64,000 nt of DNA from CAZJYI01 sp964550025 (GCA_964550025.1 CAZJYI010000055.1:3258-67257), one strand, 5' to 3'; counted from the stretch's first letter, positions 18,501 to 26,762 are shown. Translations and numbers: made by a program. Notes: a model not told the origin generated them from the letters alone.

Positions 18501-19466
18501 GGGAGGCGAGCGCCCGTCCTGCGTGGACGGGTCGACGATCGCGCCGGATTTCACGTTGGCCAGTATTTCGCGCAACGTGTCGCCTTCCACGGGAGGACGC
18601 AGCGCCAGAAGCTCGTACAGAATGGCCCCGAGCGAGTAGATGTCGGAGCGTTCGTCCAATTCGTCCACGGCGCCTTCGGCCTGCTCCGGCGACATGTAGT
18701 AGGGCGTCCCCACCAGCGTGCCCTGCATTGTGAGCATCAACGCTTCGTCGTCTCCCGTGCGAACGCTGGAAACGGCTTCCTTCGTCTCATCGCCGGGGGT
18801 TTCTTTCACGGCCGCCGCCCGCAGGATCTTGGCCATGCCCCAGTCCATGAGATAGACCTGGCCGAACGCGCCGACCATGATGTTGGCCGGCTTGAGGTCG
18901 CGGTGCAGCACACCCTTGTTGTGCGCGAAGGCCACGGCATCGCACACTTTGATGAAGACCGTCAGCAATTCGCTTAGCGGGTACCGCTCGATCGCCGCGG
19001 CCCGGCCTTCGCGCAGGTGGGTCAGGATTGCGCGCAGGTTCGTGCCCTGCACGAGTTTCATGGTGTAGAAGACATGGCCGCCGGCATCCACGCCAAGATC
19101 GTGCACCGGCACGATGTTGGGGTGCTCGAGTTGCCCGGTAACCTGGGCCTCCTCAACGAAACGGGCTTCGTCGATGCCCGACGCGCCTTCGGGGTCCAGC
19201 ATCACCTTCATGGCGACATGGCGGCGGATGTTGGCGTCGCGGGTCCTGACGATGGCGCCCATGCCGCCTGCCGCCAGCCTCGGTCCCTGCTCGTAGCGTG
19301 CGCAGCCCTGTCCGGCAAGGGCCTCCCGCCAACCGGCGGGGGTGTCCACAGCCCCGGAGGGCAGACCCACCGTGACGTCAGAGGCGGTGGGTGGGAGGGG
19401 AAGGGTCTCCTCCCGCGCTTCGCGCCGCTGCCCGGACGCTTCCCGACCGTCCTCTTTTGTCGGCAT
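15525..19466 (-). CDS. Membrane Ser/Thr protein kinase with WD40-like propeller, paralogue of 9343-13320
   Basis: 1313 aa, ATG at 19466 after an AAGGGGGG ribosome site. It has the same architecture as the first kinase: kinase domain at about 55-380 (AAGGMGA loop, Lys87, HRDLKPAN at 188-195, DWG at 208-210, GTPYYMSPEQAEG), a membrane helix (HRVFVAAACAVFTALAIGLIV), a coiled coil, a propeller with repeats such as VTALVFSPDGRRVVSGGVDRKVRVWD, and a C-terminal beta-sandwich (GHWLLSVDVRLERDS). The kinase core and membrane region are closely similar between paralogues while the propellers differ more. This suggests duplication followed by divergence of the sensing part. It is convergent with the FHA-GAF-SpoIIE gene, 41 bp away. 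Confidence 0.93.
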   Translation of the reverse strand: MPTKEDGREASGQRREAREETLPLPPTASDVTVGLPSGAVDTPAGWREALAGQGCARYEQGPRLAAGGMGAIVRTRDANIRRHVAMKVMLDPEGASGIDEARFVEEAQVTGQLEHPNIVPVHDLGVDAGGHVFYTMKLVQGTNLRAILTHLREGRAAAIERYPLSELLTVFIKVCDAVAFAHNKGVLHRDLKPANIMVGAFGQVYLMDWGMAKILRAAAVKETPGDETKEAVSSVRTGDDEALMLTMQGTLVGTPYYMSPEQAEGAVDELDERSDIYSLGAILYELLALRPPVEGDTLREILANVKSGAIVDPSTQDGRSPPDRTAANTTGAEPSAPAPPQLPHCPGRRIPPAVAAIAMKALALDPGDRYATVQALQADVERYRAGFATQAEGAGLLRQLGLLVKRHRVFVAAACAVFTALAIGLIVSLKMWRRAEGERQVAQTEKAKAEEAREAAEQAQRAERLAREEESELRRRAEYDAYVGSIALAQRRITEGVHYRAHQILDACPEEFRGWEWHYLKYLASPWIARLPGAGAVRCTHDGRYAATGGDKIHLYDLERERCVAHGAYRANRLAFSLDGRLLSVTLETGVAVLTVPDLQLLWKVDIPTPHDACFTPDGHHVVAACGADVRVMDAQTGTLAWRWQPEKSRWVTQVDVSADGRRMACCGSGQWAGMPAAWVVDTKTQTTVKSFIMAPTTKNCTAVALSPDGMRIACAAYGPGFIADVKTGERLVHLYGSPESMKDLSKELAFDASGDTLLVARDNARVDLLDVNTGACRHTVGGHRGPVLSACLSPDGAFILSAGSNEVLKHRVVETHPDVVVRHDPNLLPTCRHIQVSNEGDIVFGMNWQHPILWFPDNGVVVPLPFDPPSFGSAYHHDSRRLLLGHEKKRVSIWSVDQWKTTVSWQICSEKRAWSVDWSPNGQRIATLAHDGVRLWDVETHACLLTFPVKRAGGFNKVRFSPDGTHLAANGVLADSRTTWLNLQSGQRELSVPVGARNITPCVFAPKEDVVAVACGDTVSLYSTEDFSVGNRLAGHNGDVTALVFSPDGRRVVSGGVDRKVRVWDPKTGRELLCLSGHEARVTGLGFSADGSRLFSCDHGGRLRFWPIKHLPIEAAAEHAFAWGFERLPRAAGPFPLSVADGGRQNVSLCQDPGSASNRCIELFDAVDSEGPDNPHVYMPASVDRGHWLLSVDVRLERDSSLVFGVEDESLRWGPRLRLNGDGSVRVRAEGRPMTGIIPADRWIRVSLRFRPGAGDVGWTARVTCGARQLLMAEELPLHNRAFHRLRRIHAYCPGQTSSSTYLDNIRLVPVD

Positions 19467-19509
19467 GCACCCCCCCTTTTCTCGCGGCGTGGTCGTCCCT
19501 CTTCTGCCT

Positions 19510-22500
19510 TCAGTTCATCCGGATCAGCTTCCCGTCGTCGGTGGCGATGAAGAGGGCGCCCTGGGCGGCGATTGTGGCGTCGAAGGCGGCGGGGGAGGGG
19601 AGCTTGTGCGACTTGAGCAGCTTGCCGTCCTTGGCCGAGTAGACGTTGAGCAGGGCGCCTTTGCGGCCTTCGAAGGAGGCCAGCGGATCATCGGGGTCGA
19701 CCACGTCGGGAACACCCGCGGCAACGAGCTTGTCGCCGGCGAGGACCATGGCGCGAATGCGCAGCGGGACCATCTCCTGCCATTTCGCCGGCTTGAGGCG
19801 AACGTAGCCGGTGCCCTTTTCCACACCGCGTCCGCCGCGGCGGAACCTGTCCGTGGCCGACTCCTTCGGCAGCCAGTCGACCAGCTTGACACCCTTGTTC
19901 GCGAACCCCGGCTCGTTGTCGTTGTCGTCGGCAAAGAGCAGGTAGCCGTGCTCCTCCGGCAGGAAAGCCGGCGTCCACTGGATGCGCCGGTAGAAGTACT
20001 TCACGGCGTAGGTGGTCGTGTCGTCGAACACGACGAGCTGTCCGCTCTTGGGCGCGTACTGCGCGAAGTAGAAGCCGGGCCAGCGCTTGCTGTGCATCCA
20101 GTAGACGCGGTCGAAGCCCGTGTCGTCCAGGAACCCGCCGGTTGCCGCCAGGTGGTTGGCACCCATGTCCAGTTCGCCCAGGGAGCTTTCCTGCTTCACG
20201 GGCAGGCGGTTGAGCTTGGCGTCGAACTTGATGCGCTGCATGTAGAGGTCCTTGCCGTCGCTTACCAGCAGGTCCGGCAGCGCACCCTCCATCGCGAAGG
20301 GCGTGCCCGTCTCCGTCTTGATGTCCGGCCAGGGACCCTCGAGGAGATGGTGGTGGAGCAGCTTCCCTGTCTCGGCGTCCAGCCCGTACACGAGAATCCC
20401 GCCGTCGAGGAACGACGAGCGCCCGGCCGCGAAGTAGACCACCCCGTCCTGGACCAGCACGCTGCCGGAAACCGGCCACACGGACTCGACCTGCTCGAAC
20501 GACACCACGCGCTCGTCACGCGGCGCCGCAACGAAGCGCCACACCAGTTCGCCGTCGGTTGCGCGCAGGCAGTAGACCGATCCATCGCGGCAGCCGAAGA
20601 GCACAAGACCGCCGGAGACGGTCGGCGAAGAATCGATCCGCCCGCCGGCCGTGAACGTCCAGATGTCTTTCCCGCTCTTCGTGTCGAGACAGCGGATACG
20701 ATGGGCGTCCTTCTCAGCTATCCAAAGGCGATCGCCCACGACGACCGGCTGCGAGCCTCGGGAGGCGAGATCGATTTGCCACGCGGTCTTTAGCGCGGCG
20801 GGAACGACGTCGGGCGTCGCGCCGCTGCGCCGGCCGTCGCGCCGGTACGCCGGCCAATTCCGGGAACTGTCGCTGGTCGTTGGTCGCGGGTCGCGAGTCG
20901 CCCCAAAGGCGGGGCCTTTCTCGAGCCTGTCGGAGGGTTCAACGGCGGTCTCTCCTCCCGCCATGGCCAGGTAGCCGTAGACCTTGGCGCCGGGGTAGCA
21001 GAAGCACTGGCTGGGCGGGACATAGAGCAGGCCGTTGGCGGGAGTGGGCCCGGTGAAGCACGGCGAGCGCAGCCAGTCGTTGCGCATGTGCCCGTCGCTC
21101 TCCGTGTCGACGAACTCGGCCCCGCGCTTGGGGAGGATCAGGTAGCGCTCGGTGGCCTTGCTGCGGTGGCAGCGGTAGTGGTGCCCCGGGGAAATCAGCT
21201 TGCCGACCTGGGGCTGCTTGACCACCTTGCCTGTCTTGAGCTCGCGTCCCTGGAAGGTGCCGCACCAGACGACGTTGCCCTTGGTCACGAACAGATCCGT
21301 GGGTTGCGTGCAGGCCGCGGCCCAGCCGCGCGCTCCGCCGGCCGTCCACATTGGCTTGCCGTTTTCGAGTGACAGTGCCCGAAGCCCGAAACGGCCCTGC
21401 GGTTTCTTCTTCTTACCCTTCTTTGGCTCGGTCTTTGCGGGTTGCTTCGGTTTCTCGGCAGGGCCATTACCGTGAAACAGCACCACGCCGTCATGGATCA
21501 CCAGCGTGGTTACTGCCCCGAGGGTTGAGGCGATTTCGTGCGGGCAAGTCCAGAGCTGCTTGCCGCTACGCGCGTCGAGGCAGACGAGGGCATCCATGTC
21601 GTGGTACACGATTCGCCCCGCCTGGGCGGAAAGCGCGTAGGGAATCACGCGTGTGTCTTCCTTGCGCCAGAGTTGCTTGCCGGTATCGAGATCCACGGCA
21701 ACGAGCGTGTCTTCGAGGGAGCCCTTGCCGATCCGCGCCGTCGCGGCCACCGAACGCTTCTTCGTCAGCTTGGCGATCAGCACGCCGTCGGACAGGATGA
21801 TCTCGTCTGCGCCCTTTGTTCCGGGAAGGGCCTCGGTGAGGGTCTTGCCCGTCGCCGCGTCCAGCACGGAGACTGGCGAATCGATGAAGCCCAGTGTGGC
21901 ATAGACCCGGTCTCCTTCGGCCACGAGCCTGCGGGGGATCGTGTGGTGGATGCCCCAGCGGTTTGCCGTACCCGTGCCAAACTCCGGCTGCCAGTCCTTC
22001 CGCATGGGGACCTTCCACAGCAGCTTCCCGTTGAACGCGTCGCGCGCGATCAGCGAGCATTTCCATGGCAGCTTGCGGTACACGCCGGAGGGGGCCTCGT
22101 CGAAGATCGTGAAGATGCGTCCGCCCGAGGTAACGACGGCGTTGACGCTGCTGGGGATTTCGTGTGTGCGGCACCACCGTGGTCCGGCCTGCCAGCGCAG
22201 CTTGCGCGGCGGACCGATGCGGCTGTCTTCGGCCACGGCGTTGCCGCCCGCGTCGTGCAGGAAATGCGACCACTCGTCGATCTCGCTCGGAACCGGTTTC
22301 TGGAACGCCTTCCAGCCGGTGGCGAGTGGCGAGTGGCCGGTGGCGAGTGGCGGGAGCTCCGGTGACGCAGACGCGGCCTTGGGTGACACTACGGCCACGC
22401 CACGTGGCGCCAGGACGCGCGTGATCTCCTGGCCGGTCACTGATGACTGATCACTGACCACTACCAGATTAACCGTTCCGTCCACGTAAGGAAGCGTCTT

Positions 22501-22794
22501 CCCGTCAAAGGTGTCGACAGAGACCTTGCCGTAGAGCCCGAGCGAGTGGATGTGCTCGCGTGCGGCGGCGATCTGGGCCGCATCGGCGTCGAGGCCGTGG
22601 GCGACATAGCGATCATCCGCGCGGAGGGCGGCGGTTAACTTGCCGTCCCCGCAGCCCACGTGGACTACGAGCCCGCCTTTGATGCCGCCGGCCTTGAGAA
22701 TGTCCGCGGCCGTGTCGGCCGACAGGGCCGCGAGAGCCGTGGTCAAAAGCCCCGTAGCGAGAACAACGTACTTCCTGAACAGACAAGAACCCAT
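19510..22794 (-). CDS. Secreted methyltransferase-fold / PQQ-like beta-propeller fusion protein
   Basis: About 1094 aa. I chose the ATG at 22794, 7 nt after AAGGAG; a second ATG at 22800 is too close to that site. An N-terminal hydrophobic signal (KYVVLATGLLTTALAALSA) is followed by a class I methyltransferase-like segment with motif I LVVHVGCGDGKLTAAL and an acidic LDADAAQIAAAREHI. The rest is a PQQ/BamB-type propeller (ARSGKQLWTCPHE, LDTKSGKDIWTFTAGGRID). Such fusions recur in PVC genomes, annotated as PQQ-binding-like repeat proteins. SAM is not expected outside the cytoplasm, so the methyltransferase domain may be only a scaffold. Three short iterated-repeat tracts lie within the frame (see the repeat entries). 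Confidence 0.88.
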   Translation of the reverse strand: MGSCLFRKYVVLATGLLTTALAALSADTAADILKAGGIKGGLVVHVGCGDGKLTAALRADDRYVAHGLDADAAQIAAAREHIHSLGLYGKVSVDTFDGKTLPYVDGTVNLVVVSDQSSVTGQEITRVLAPRGVAVVSPKAASASPELPPLATGHSPLATGWKAFQKPVPSEIDEWSHFLHDAGGNAVAEDSRIGPPRKLRWQAGPRWCRTHEIPSSVNAVVTSGGRIFTIFDEAPSGVYRKLPWKCSLIARDAFNGKLLWKVPMRKDWQPEFGTGTANRWGIHHTIPRRLVAEGDRVYATLGFIDSPVSVLDAATGKTLTEALPGTKGADEIILSDGVLIAKLTKKRSVAATARIGKGSLEDTLVAVDLDTGKQLWRKEDTRVIPYALSAQAGRIVYHDMDALVCLDARSGKQLWTCPHEIASTLGAVTTLVIHDGVVLFHGNGPAEKPKQPAKTEPKKGKKKKPQGRFGLRALSLENGKPMWTAGGARGWAAACTQPTDLFVTKGNVVWCGTFQGRELKTGKVVKQPQVGKLISPGHHYRCHRSKATERYLILPKRGAEFVDTESDGHMRNDWLRSPCFTGPTPANGLLYVPPSQCFCYPGAKVYGYLAMAGGETAVEPSDRLEKGPAFGATRDPRPTTSDSSRNWPAYRRDGRRSGATPDVVPAALKTAWQIDLASRGSQPVVVGDRLWIAEKDAHRIRCLDTKSGKDIWTFTAGGRIDSSPTVSGGLVLFGCRDGSVYCLRATDGELVWRFVAAPRDERVVSFEQVESVWPVSGSVLVQDGVVYFAAGRSSFLDGGILVYGLDAETGKLLHHHLLEGPWPDIKTETGTPFAMEGALPDLLVSDGKDLYMQRIKFDAKLNRLPVKQESSLGELDMGANHLAATGGFLDDTGFDRVYWMHSKRWPGFYFAQYAPKSGQLVVFDDTTTYAVKYFYRRIQWTPAFLPEEHGYLLFADDNDNEPGFANKGVKLVDWLPKESATDRFRRGGRGVEKGTGYVRLKPAKWQEMVPLRIRAMVLAGDKLVAAGVPDVVDPDDPLASFEGRKGALLNVYSAKDGKLLKSHKLPSPAAFDATIAAQGALFIATDDGKLIRMN
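20869..20902. repeat. In-frame iterated tract of GGTCGC/GGTCGT words
   Basis: Words CGCTGGTCGT, TGGTCGCGGG and TCGCGAGTCG run in series inside the propeller gene and encode the loop TRDPRPTTSD. Read on the minus strand they match the GACCAGCGACCAGCGACC tract at the 5' end of exbB. Confidence 0.6.
22319..22355. repeat. In-frame iterated GGCGAGTGGCGAGTGG tract
   Basis: Repeats of GGCGAGT/GGCCGGT encode PPLATGHSPLATG in the linker between the methyltransferase-like segment and the propeller. The reverse complement (CCACTCGCCACTCGCC) recurs upstream of exbB at 47513-47536. Confidence 0.65.
22434..22465. repeat. In-frame CACTGATGACTGATCACTGACC tract
   Basis: A short run of ACTGA/GATCACTGACC words inside the methyltransferase-like part of the secreted PQQ protein (encodes VVVSDQSSVTGQ). 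Same style as the other iterated tracts; the third in this gene. Confidence 0.5.
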
Positions 22795-22913
22795 CGTCAT
22801 ACTCCTTCCGAGTGGTTTCCCGCATCGCGTGCGGATCGGTTGCCAAGAGCCGCCAGCATAGCAGCAGGGCCGGCGGGGAAGCACGCAAAAACGGGTAGAC
22901 AGAAGGAGCTGAA

Positions 22914-23789
22914 CTACGGGCTGCCGTCCAAGTGCCTGACCTCGGCTCGCTGATCGGGCTCGCGGCTGTAGGGCGGTGGGCTGATGACGACCTGGTCTTC
23001 GGGATCCGGCGGCGGGCCCCATGCCGCGGCGAACGGGTCCCAGCCCCCCCCGGACGCCTGCCTGCGGCGCGCTTCCTTGATCCGTTCCGCGCGGTATTCG
23101 TTCCCCGCGGCGGCGAAGATGAAGAAGGCAATGATGATGAGCGGCCAGTTGTCGGGAGGGAAGTAACGCAGTCCCTTCAAACCGAACCAGCCGACCAGGC
23201 CGAACAGAACCGCGACGATTCTCCCCATTCGGGCTGCCACGAAGGTCGCCCTGAGACGGCCGAGCTTTGGCGTCAGGAGTGCCCGCAATACCCGTCCGCC
23301 GTCCATCGGGAAGGCGGGGAGGAGGTTAAAGCCGGTAAGGAAGAAGTTGGCCTGCCCGACCCAGTACAGCGTTGTCCCGAAGATATCGATCCAGACATTG
23401 CTCGATGCGGTGCGAATGTAGTTTCCGCCGAAAAACAGCGCCAGGCCGATGGTGAGGCTGACGGCAGGGCCGGCAATGGCCATCTGGAACTCGTCGCGCG
23501 GCCGCTGTGGAATCTGTTCCATCTGTGCCACGCCGCCAATGCAGAGCAGCGTGATCTCCCGCACGCGGCATTTCTTGCGGATGGCGACAAACGAATGTCC
23601 CAGTTCATGCAGGGCGATGCTCAGCAGGATTAGCGGTTCCAGAATGCACAGAAGCAGGATGATCTCGGGCAGGCCGCCCCCGGAAGCGAGGACCATCACC
23701 ACGATGTAGATGAGCAGCGCGATCAGCGACACATGCAGCTTGATCGGTATGCCCCACACCTTGGCCACTTTGAAGGCCGTATTGAACAT
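22914..23789 (-). CDS. M50-family (site-2-type) membrane metalloprotease
   Basis: 291 aa, ATG at 23789 with AGGGAAG upstream (a TTG immediately before it is the only earlier start). The zinc motif HELGH sits at about 61-65 in a hydrophobic helix, and the second metal motif is NLLPAFPMDGGR further on. About six membrane helices are predicted, and the N-terminus FKVAKVWGIPIKLH is typical of group-III site-2 proteases without CBS domains. The C-terminal tail is soluble and Pro-rich. It cleaves substrates within the membrane, often anti-sigma factors, but no partner is evident nearby. It lies 119 bp upstream of the secreted PQQ gene on the same strand. Confidence 0.92.
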   Translation of the reverse strand: MFNTAFKVAKVWGIPIKLHVSLIALLIYIVVMVLASGGGLPEIILLLCILEPLILLSIALHELGHSFVAIRKKCRVREITLLCIGGVAQMEQIPQRPRDEFQMAIAGPAVSLTIGLALFFGGNYIRTASSNVWIDIFGTTLYWVGQANFFLTGFNLLPAFPMDGGRVLRALLTPKLGRLRATFVAARMGRIVAVLFGLVGWFGLKGLRYFPPDNWPLIIIAFFIFAAAGNEYRAERIKEARRRQASGGGWDPFAAAWGPPPDPEDQVVISPPPYSREPDQRAEVRHLDGSP

Positions 23790-23899
23790 CAACGTCTTCC
23801 CTTCACTCTCGCCCGTCTCTACCGCAAATGCAGAAAATACACCATTGGGCGGGATATCGCCAAGAGAAACGGTGCGGCCGGAGAACTGTCACGCCGGTA

Positions 23900-24106
23900 T
23901 CAGGGCTTGCGGAACTTCTTTGCGCGGTGAACGGCACGCCAGATCAGGATGGACCTGGAAGCTTCGTCGGCGCCGTCCTGCAGGGGAAGCACCTCGTAGA
24001 CTTTCATATTCATGAAGAAGAGCTCGGGTCGTTCGGGAGGTGCCAGGACAGCGAAGTCGTAGCGGTATGACGGCTTCCGAATCACTCGTTGTATTGGCTT
24101 GATCAT
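23900..24106 (-). CDS. Small hypothetical protein, 68 aa
   Basis: I do not recognise this protein. The ATG at 24106 is preceded by a good ribosome site (GGAGAGGA, 7 nt spacing), which supports it over the longer frame reaching 24421. The sequence is basic at both ends (KPIQRVIRKPSYRYDFAV and RAVHRAKKFRKP) around a short central part (ELFFMNMKVYEVLPLQDG). No signal, membrane helix or enzyme motif is seen. It is divergent from the OmpA-like gene at 24395. Confidence 0.6.
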   Translation of the reverse strand: MIKPIQRVIRKPSYRYDFAVLAPPERPELFFMNMKVYEVLPLQDGADEASRSILIWRAVHRAKKFRKP

Positions 24107-24314
24107 CCCAACGTCCTCTCCTACATGCCACATGTATTGTATGCAGAAAACATGCCATGTGCAGACGGCACGCCGGGCCTTCACAAAACCATTACGTAAA
24201 GGGCAATTGTGACGCATCTGGCGAGCTGAAGCGCGGCAGTCCGATCGCCGAGCTCTGTGGCAAATTGTACAATATGCGACAGTCTGAACGGTTTCGCTAC
24301 ACCCGCTTAATGCC

Positions 24315-24343
24315 TTTCCAATGCACCGGGGCAGTGTTACTAT
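24315..24343 (+). promoter_or_regulatory. Candidate sigma-70-type promoter for the OmpA-like gene
   Basis: A TACTAT -10-like box (24338-24343) lies 17 nt after TTTCCA (24315-24320, 4 of 6 to TTGACA). The predicted start is about 45 nt before the ATG at 24395. The flanking 24107-24394 stretch holds no gene and is locally AT-richer than its surroundings. Confidence 0.3.
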
Positions 24344-24394
24344 CGATCCGTATTGGAGTGAGACGGCGCCCTGGCGCTGTCCGCGGGCCGGCAC

Positions 24395-26437
24395 ATGAGT
24401 GGAAAACCTGAATCTCTGCATGCGGACGAGTCTTCCGTGGCGAAGACGGGTGAGCTGGTGACACCGGACCGGCTTTTCTCGCCGACCGTCCCCGAGCTCG
24501 CCGACGAAGCGTTGGTGCCCGCCTTAGAGCGGCTGATCGCCATGGGTGCATCGACGCGTCCGGGGCCGCTGTCGGACGCTCTATCCCCCGTCATGGGGCG
24601 TTCCTTTCTGAAAGGCTTCCTCTATCTCCTGCACCGTCTCGTGCTCGTGCTGAACCATCTCTTCCTGCACACGGTGTCGCTCCGCGGCTGGCGCTGGCGT
24701 ATTGAGGCCTACCGTTCGCGAAAGTCATTCTCGCAAGTCATCTACGAGCACAGCCTTGTCTGTCGAGTGCGGCAGGTTCTCCTGATCCACAGGGGTAGCG
24801 GGCTGTTGCTGCAACAGGCGGAAAGCGACTACAACGTGGTTCGTGACGGCGACATGGTTTCCAGCATGCTGACGGCGATCCAGGATTTCGTGCACGATTC
24901 GTTCCACGGCGGAAAGCACCATCGCCTCGACACCGTTCACGTTGGCGGACTGACCGTTTGGATCGAACAGGGCCCGCAAGCCATCCTGGCCAGCGTCATC
25001 GACGGCAGGCCCTACGAGGAGCTCCGGGCGACGTTTCGTGCGGTTCTCTCCCGGATTCACACGCGCCTCGGGGCCGAGCTCGAAGCATTCGACGGGCAAA
25101 CGGCCCCTTTCGCCGCCGCGCACCCGCTACTCGAGGCCTGCCTTCGTTCACAGACGCTCAATGTCCGCGAGAGGATTCTGCCCATTACCTGGGCCGTAAT
25201 CGTTGCGCTGCTGGCACTTCTGGGTTCGTGGGGCATCGATCGATACCGGCAGCACCGCCGCTGGAACGACTATCTGCTGCGCCTCTCGGCGGAGCCCGGC
25301 CTGGTCGTGATCGAGTCAGGCAGAAGCGGCGGACGTTTCCACGTTTCAGGGCTGCGCGATCCGCTGAGCGTCGATCCTGCCGAGATCGCCCGCGATTGCG
25401 GTTTCGCGGGGGACCGGGTTGTCAATCGCTGGGAGCAGTACCAAGCCCTTTGCCCCGAACTGAACCTCATGCGCGCCAGGCAGATACTCAATCCTCCCCC
25501 GACGGTTGTGCTGGAGATGCACGGCGGCGTCATCGAGGCAAAGGGTACGGCCCCCGCTGCCTGGATTCAGGAAGCCACTGTCCTGGCGCGCAGCGTGCCG
25601 GGGGCGACCCGTCTACAGGCCGACCATCTTACCAACAGCGATCATCGCGAAAACACCCGGTGGCAAGCGTATCTGAGGCGGCTTTCGAGTGAGCCGGGGC
25701 TCATGGTCATCGAGTCCGGCAAGCGCGGCGGGCAGTTCTACGTCATAGGGCTGCGCGATCCGCATGCCACCCCCCCCTCGTCACTGTTGGCTGAAGCGGG
25801 ATTTGACAGCAACCGGGTCACCAGTAGTTGGCAACCATACGAAGCGCTGCACCCGGAGTTGGTTCTCGCCCGGGCAAAGGATGTCCTGGCCCCGCCTGAA
25901 GGCGTGCGGCTTCGTCTCGAGGGAGACACTCTTGTGGCTACGGGGGCGGCCCCCCATGGCTGGTTGTCCTCTGCGAGTATCCTCGCCAGGGCGCTCCAGG
26001 GAATCTCGAGTTTCCACACGGAGGACCTGGTCGACATCGATCTGGTGGAGTTTGAGGCGGTGCAACGACGCGTCGAGGGACGCGTATTCCGTTTCCTCGT
26101 CGGCGCACCCGACCTGTGGCCGGGACAGCAGCGCGATCTGGCGGAGCTCGTGTCCGACCTTCGCCTGCTCCAGCGGACGGCGATCAAGCTGAACCGCGGT
26201 TTTTCCGTCGAGATCCGCGGCCACACGGAGTCGACCGGGGACGAGGGGGCGGATCGCAGGAACAGCGCCGTATTCGCCCGCCGTTTCTACGATATTCTGA
26301 AAGAACAGAGCGTTGACCTGCGGTATTTCACACCCGTCCCCATGGGTTCGGCCGAGCCCGACATCCAGGGCTACAGAAGGGGCGAACGCATCAGGAACTG
26401 CTGCGTGACCTTCAAGATCACTCTACACGAGGGATAG
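24395..26437 (+). CDS. OmpA-family membrane protein with cytoplasmic N-domain and duplicated BON-like repeats
   Basis: 680 aa. Residues 1-260 are probably cytoplasmic. The part around 115-230 (VLLIHRGSGLLLQQ, MLTAIQDFVHDSF, LDTVHVGGLTVWI) resembles a roadblock/LC7-like fold, which would suit contact with the GTPase encoded next; this is inference. One strong membrane helix spans 262-281. Two copies of a BON-like domain of about 130 residues follow; compare RWNDYLLRLSAEPGLVVIES with RWQAYLRRLSSEPGLMVIES. The C-terminus is an OmpA peptidoglycan-binding domain (FSVEIRGHTESTGDEGADRRNSAVFARRFYDIL). The layout links the cytoplasm to the cell wall. It heads a same-strand group with the Ras-like GTPase and the sigma-54 activator. 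Confidence 0.88.
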   Translation: MSGKPESLHADESSVAKTGELVTPDRLFSPTVPELADEALVPALERLIAMGASTRPGPLSDALSPVMGRSFLKGFLYLLHRLVLVLNHLFLHTVSLRGWRWRIEAYRSRKSFSQVIYEHSLVCRVRQVLLIHRGSGLLLQQAESDYNVVRDGDMVSSMLTAIQDFVHDSFHGGKHHRLDTVHVGGLTVWIEQGPQAILASVIDGRPYEELRATFRAVLSRIHTRLGAELEAFDGQTAPFAAAHPLLEACLRSQTLNVRERILPITWAVIVALLALLGSWGIDRYRQHRRWNDYLLRLSAEPGLVVIESGRSGGRFHVSGLRDPLSVDPAEIARDCGFAGDRVVNRWEQYQALCPELNLMRARQILNPPPTVVLEMHGGVIEAKGTAPAAWIQEATVLARSVPGATRLQADHLTNSDHRENTRWQAYLRRLSSEPGLMVIESGKRGGQFYVIGLRDPHATPPSSLLAEAGFDSNRVTSSWQPYEALHPELVLARAKDVLAPPEGVRLRLEGDTLVATGAAPHGWLSSASILARALQGISSFHTEDLVDIDLVEFEAVQRRVEGRVFRFLVGAPDLWPGQQRDLAELVSDLRLLQRTAIKLNRGFSVEIRGHTESTGDEGADRRNSAVFARRFYDILKEQSVDLRYFTPVPMGSAEPDIQGYRRGERIRNCCVTFKITLHEG

Positions 26438-26595
26438 GTGCCCCTTTCTGTCTCGATGATTCAGAGTGAATCAGCTCATAGCTGAGACATGCCGCCCACC
26501 GCTCAATGCCCCGGATTCGAGTTTCCGCGCGCAAGTTCTTGAGAATCAACGGGGACGACATCTGCAGCGCCCTTTTCTGCCCTGTATCAGGCATT

Positions 26596-26611
26596 TGGCA
26601 CGGCAACTGCC
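26596..26611 (+). promoter_or_regulatory. Candidate sigma-54 (-24/-12) promoter
   Basis: TGGCACGGCAACTGCC matches TGGCAC-N5-TTGC with the GG and GC doublets at the required 10-bp spacing and one mismatch in the -12 box. It faces the GTPase and sigma-54 activator genes. Confidence 0.45.
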
Positions 26612-26721
26612 TGTGTATAGGGCAGACCCCGATTGGTTTGGTAAGGAAGGACCTCAGTAGTTAGTTAGTTTACGAGTGATCCCATGAAACCTTACTGATC
26701 GAAGGCCGCCCGTTTCCGAGC

Positions 26722-26762
26722 AAAGCCAGGTGGTTCGAGAGAACCCCCTGGCTTTTGTTTTG
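26722..26762 (+). terminator. Rho-independent terminator hairpin
   Basis: AAAGCCAGG (26722-26730) pairs perfectly with CCTGGCTTT (26747-26755). Inside it GGTTC-GAGA-GAACC forms a second 5-bp stem with a tetraloop, separated by a single mismatch. The 3' side continues TTTTGTTTT. It lies between the candidate sigma-54 promoter and the GTPase gene. Confidence 0.75.

Noticed and set aside
26732..26745. GGTTCGAGAGAACC as a tRNA T-arm
   Set aside because: It is the inner stem of a longer perfect terminator hairpin and no acceptor or anticodon arms surround it.
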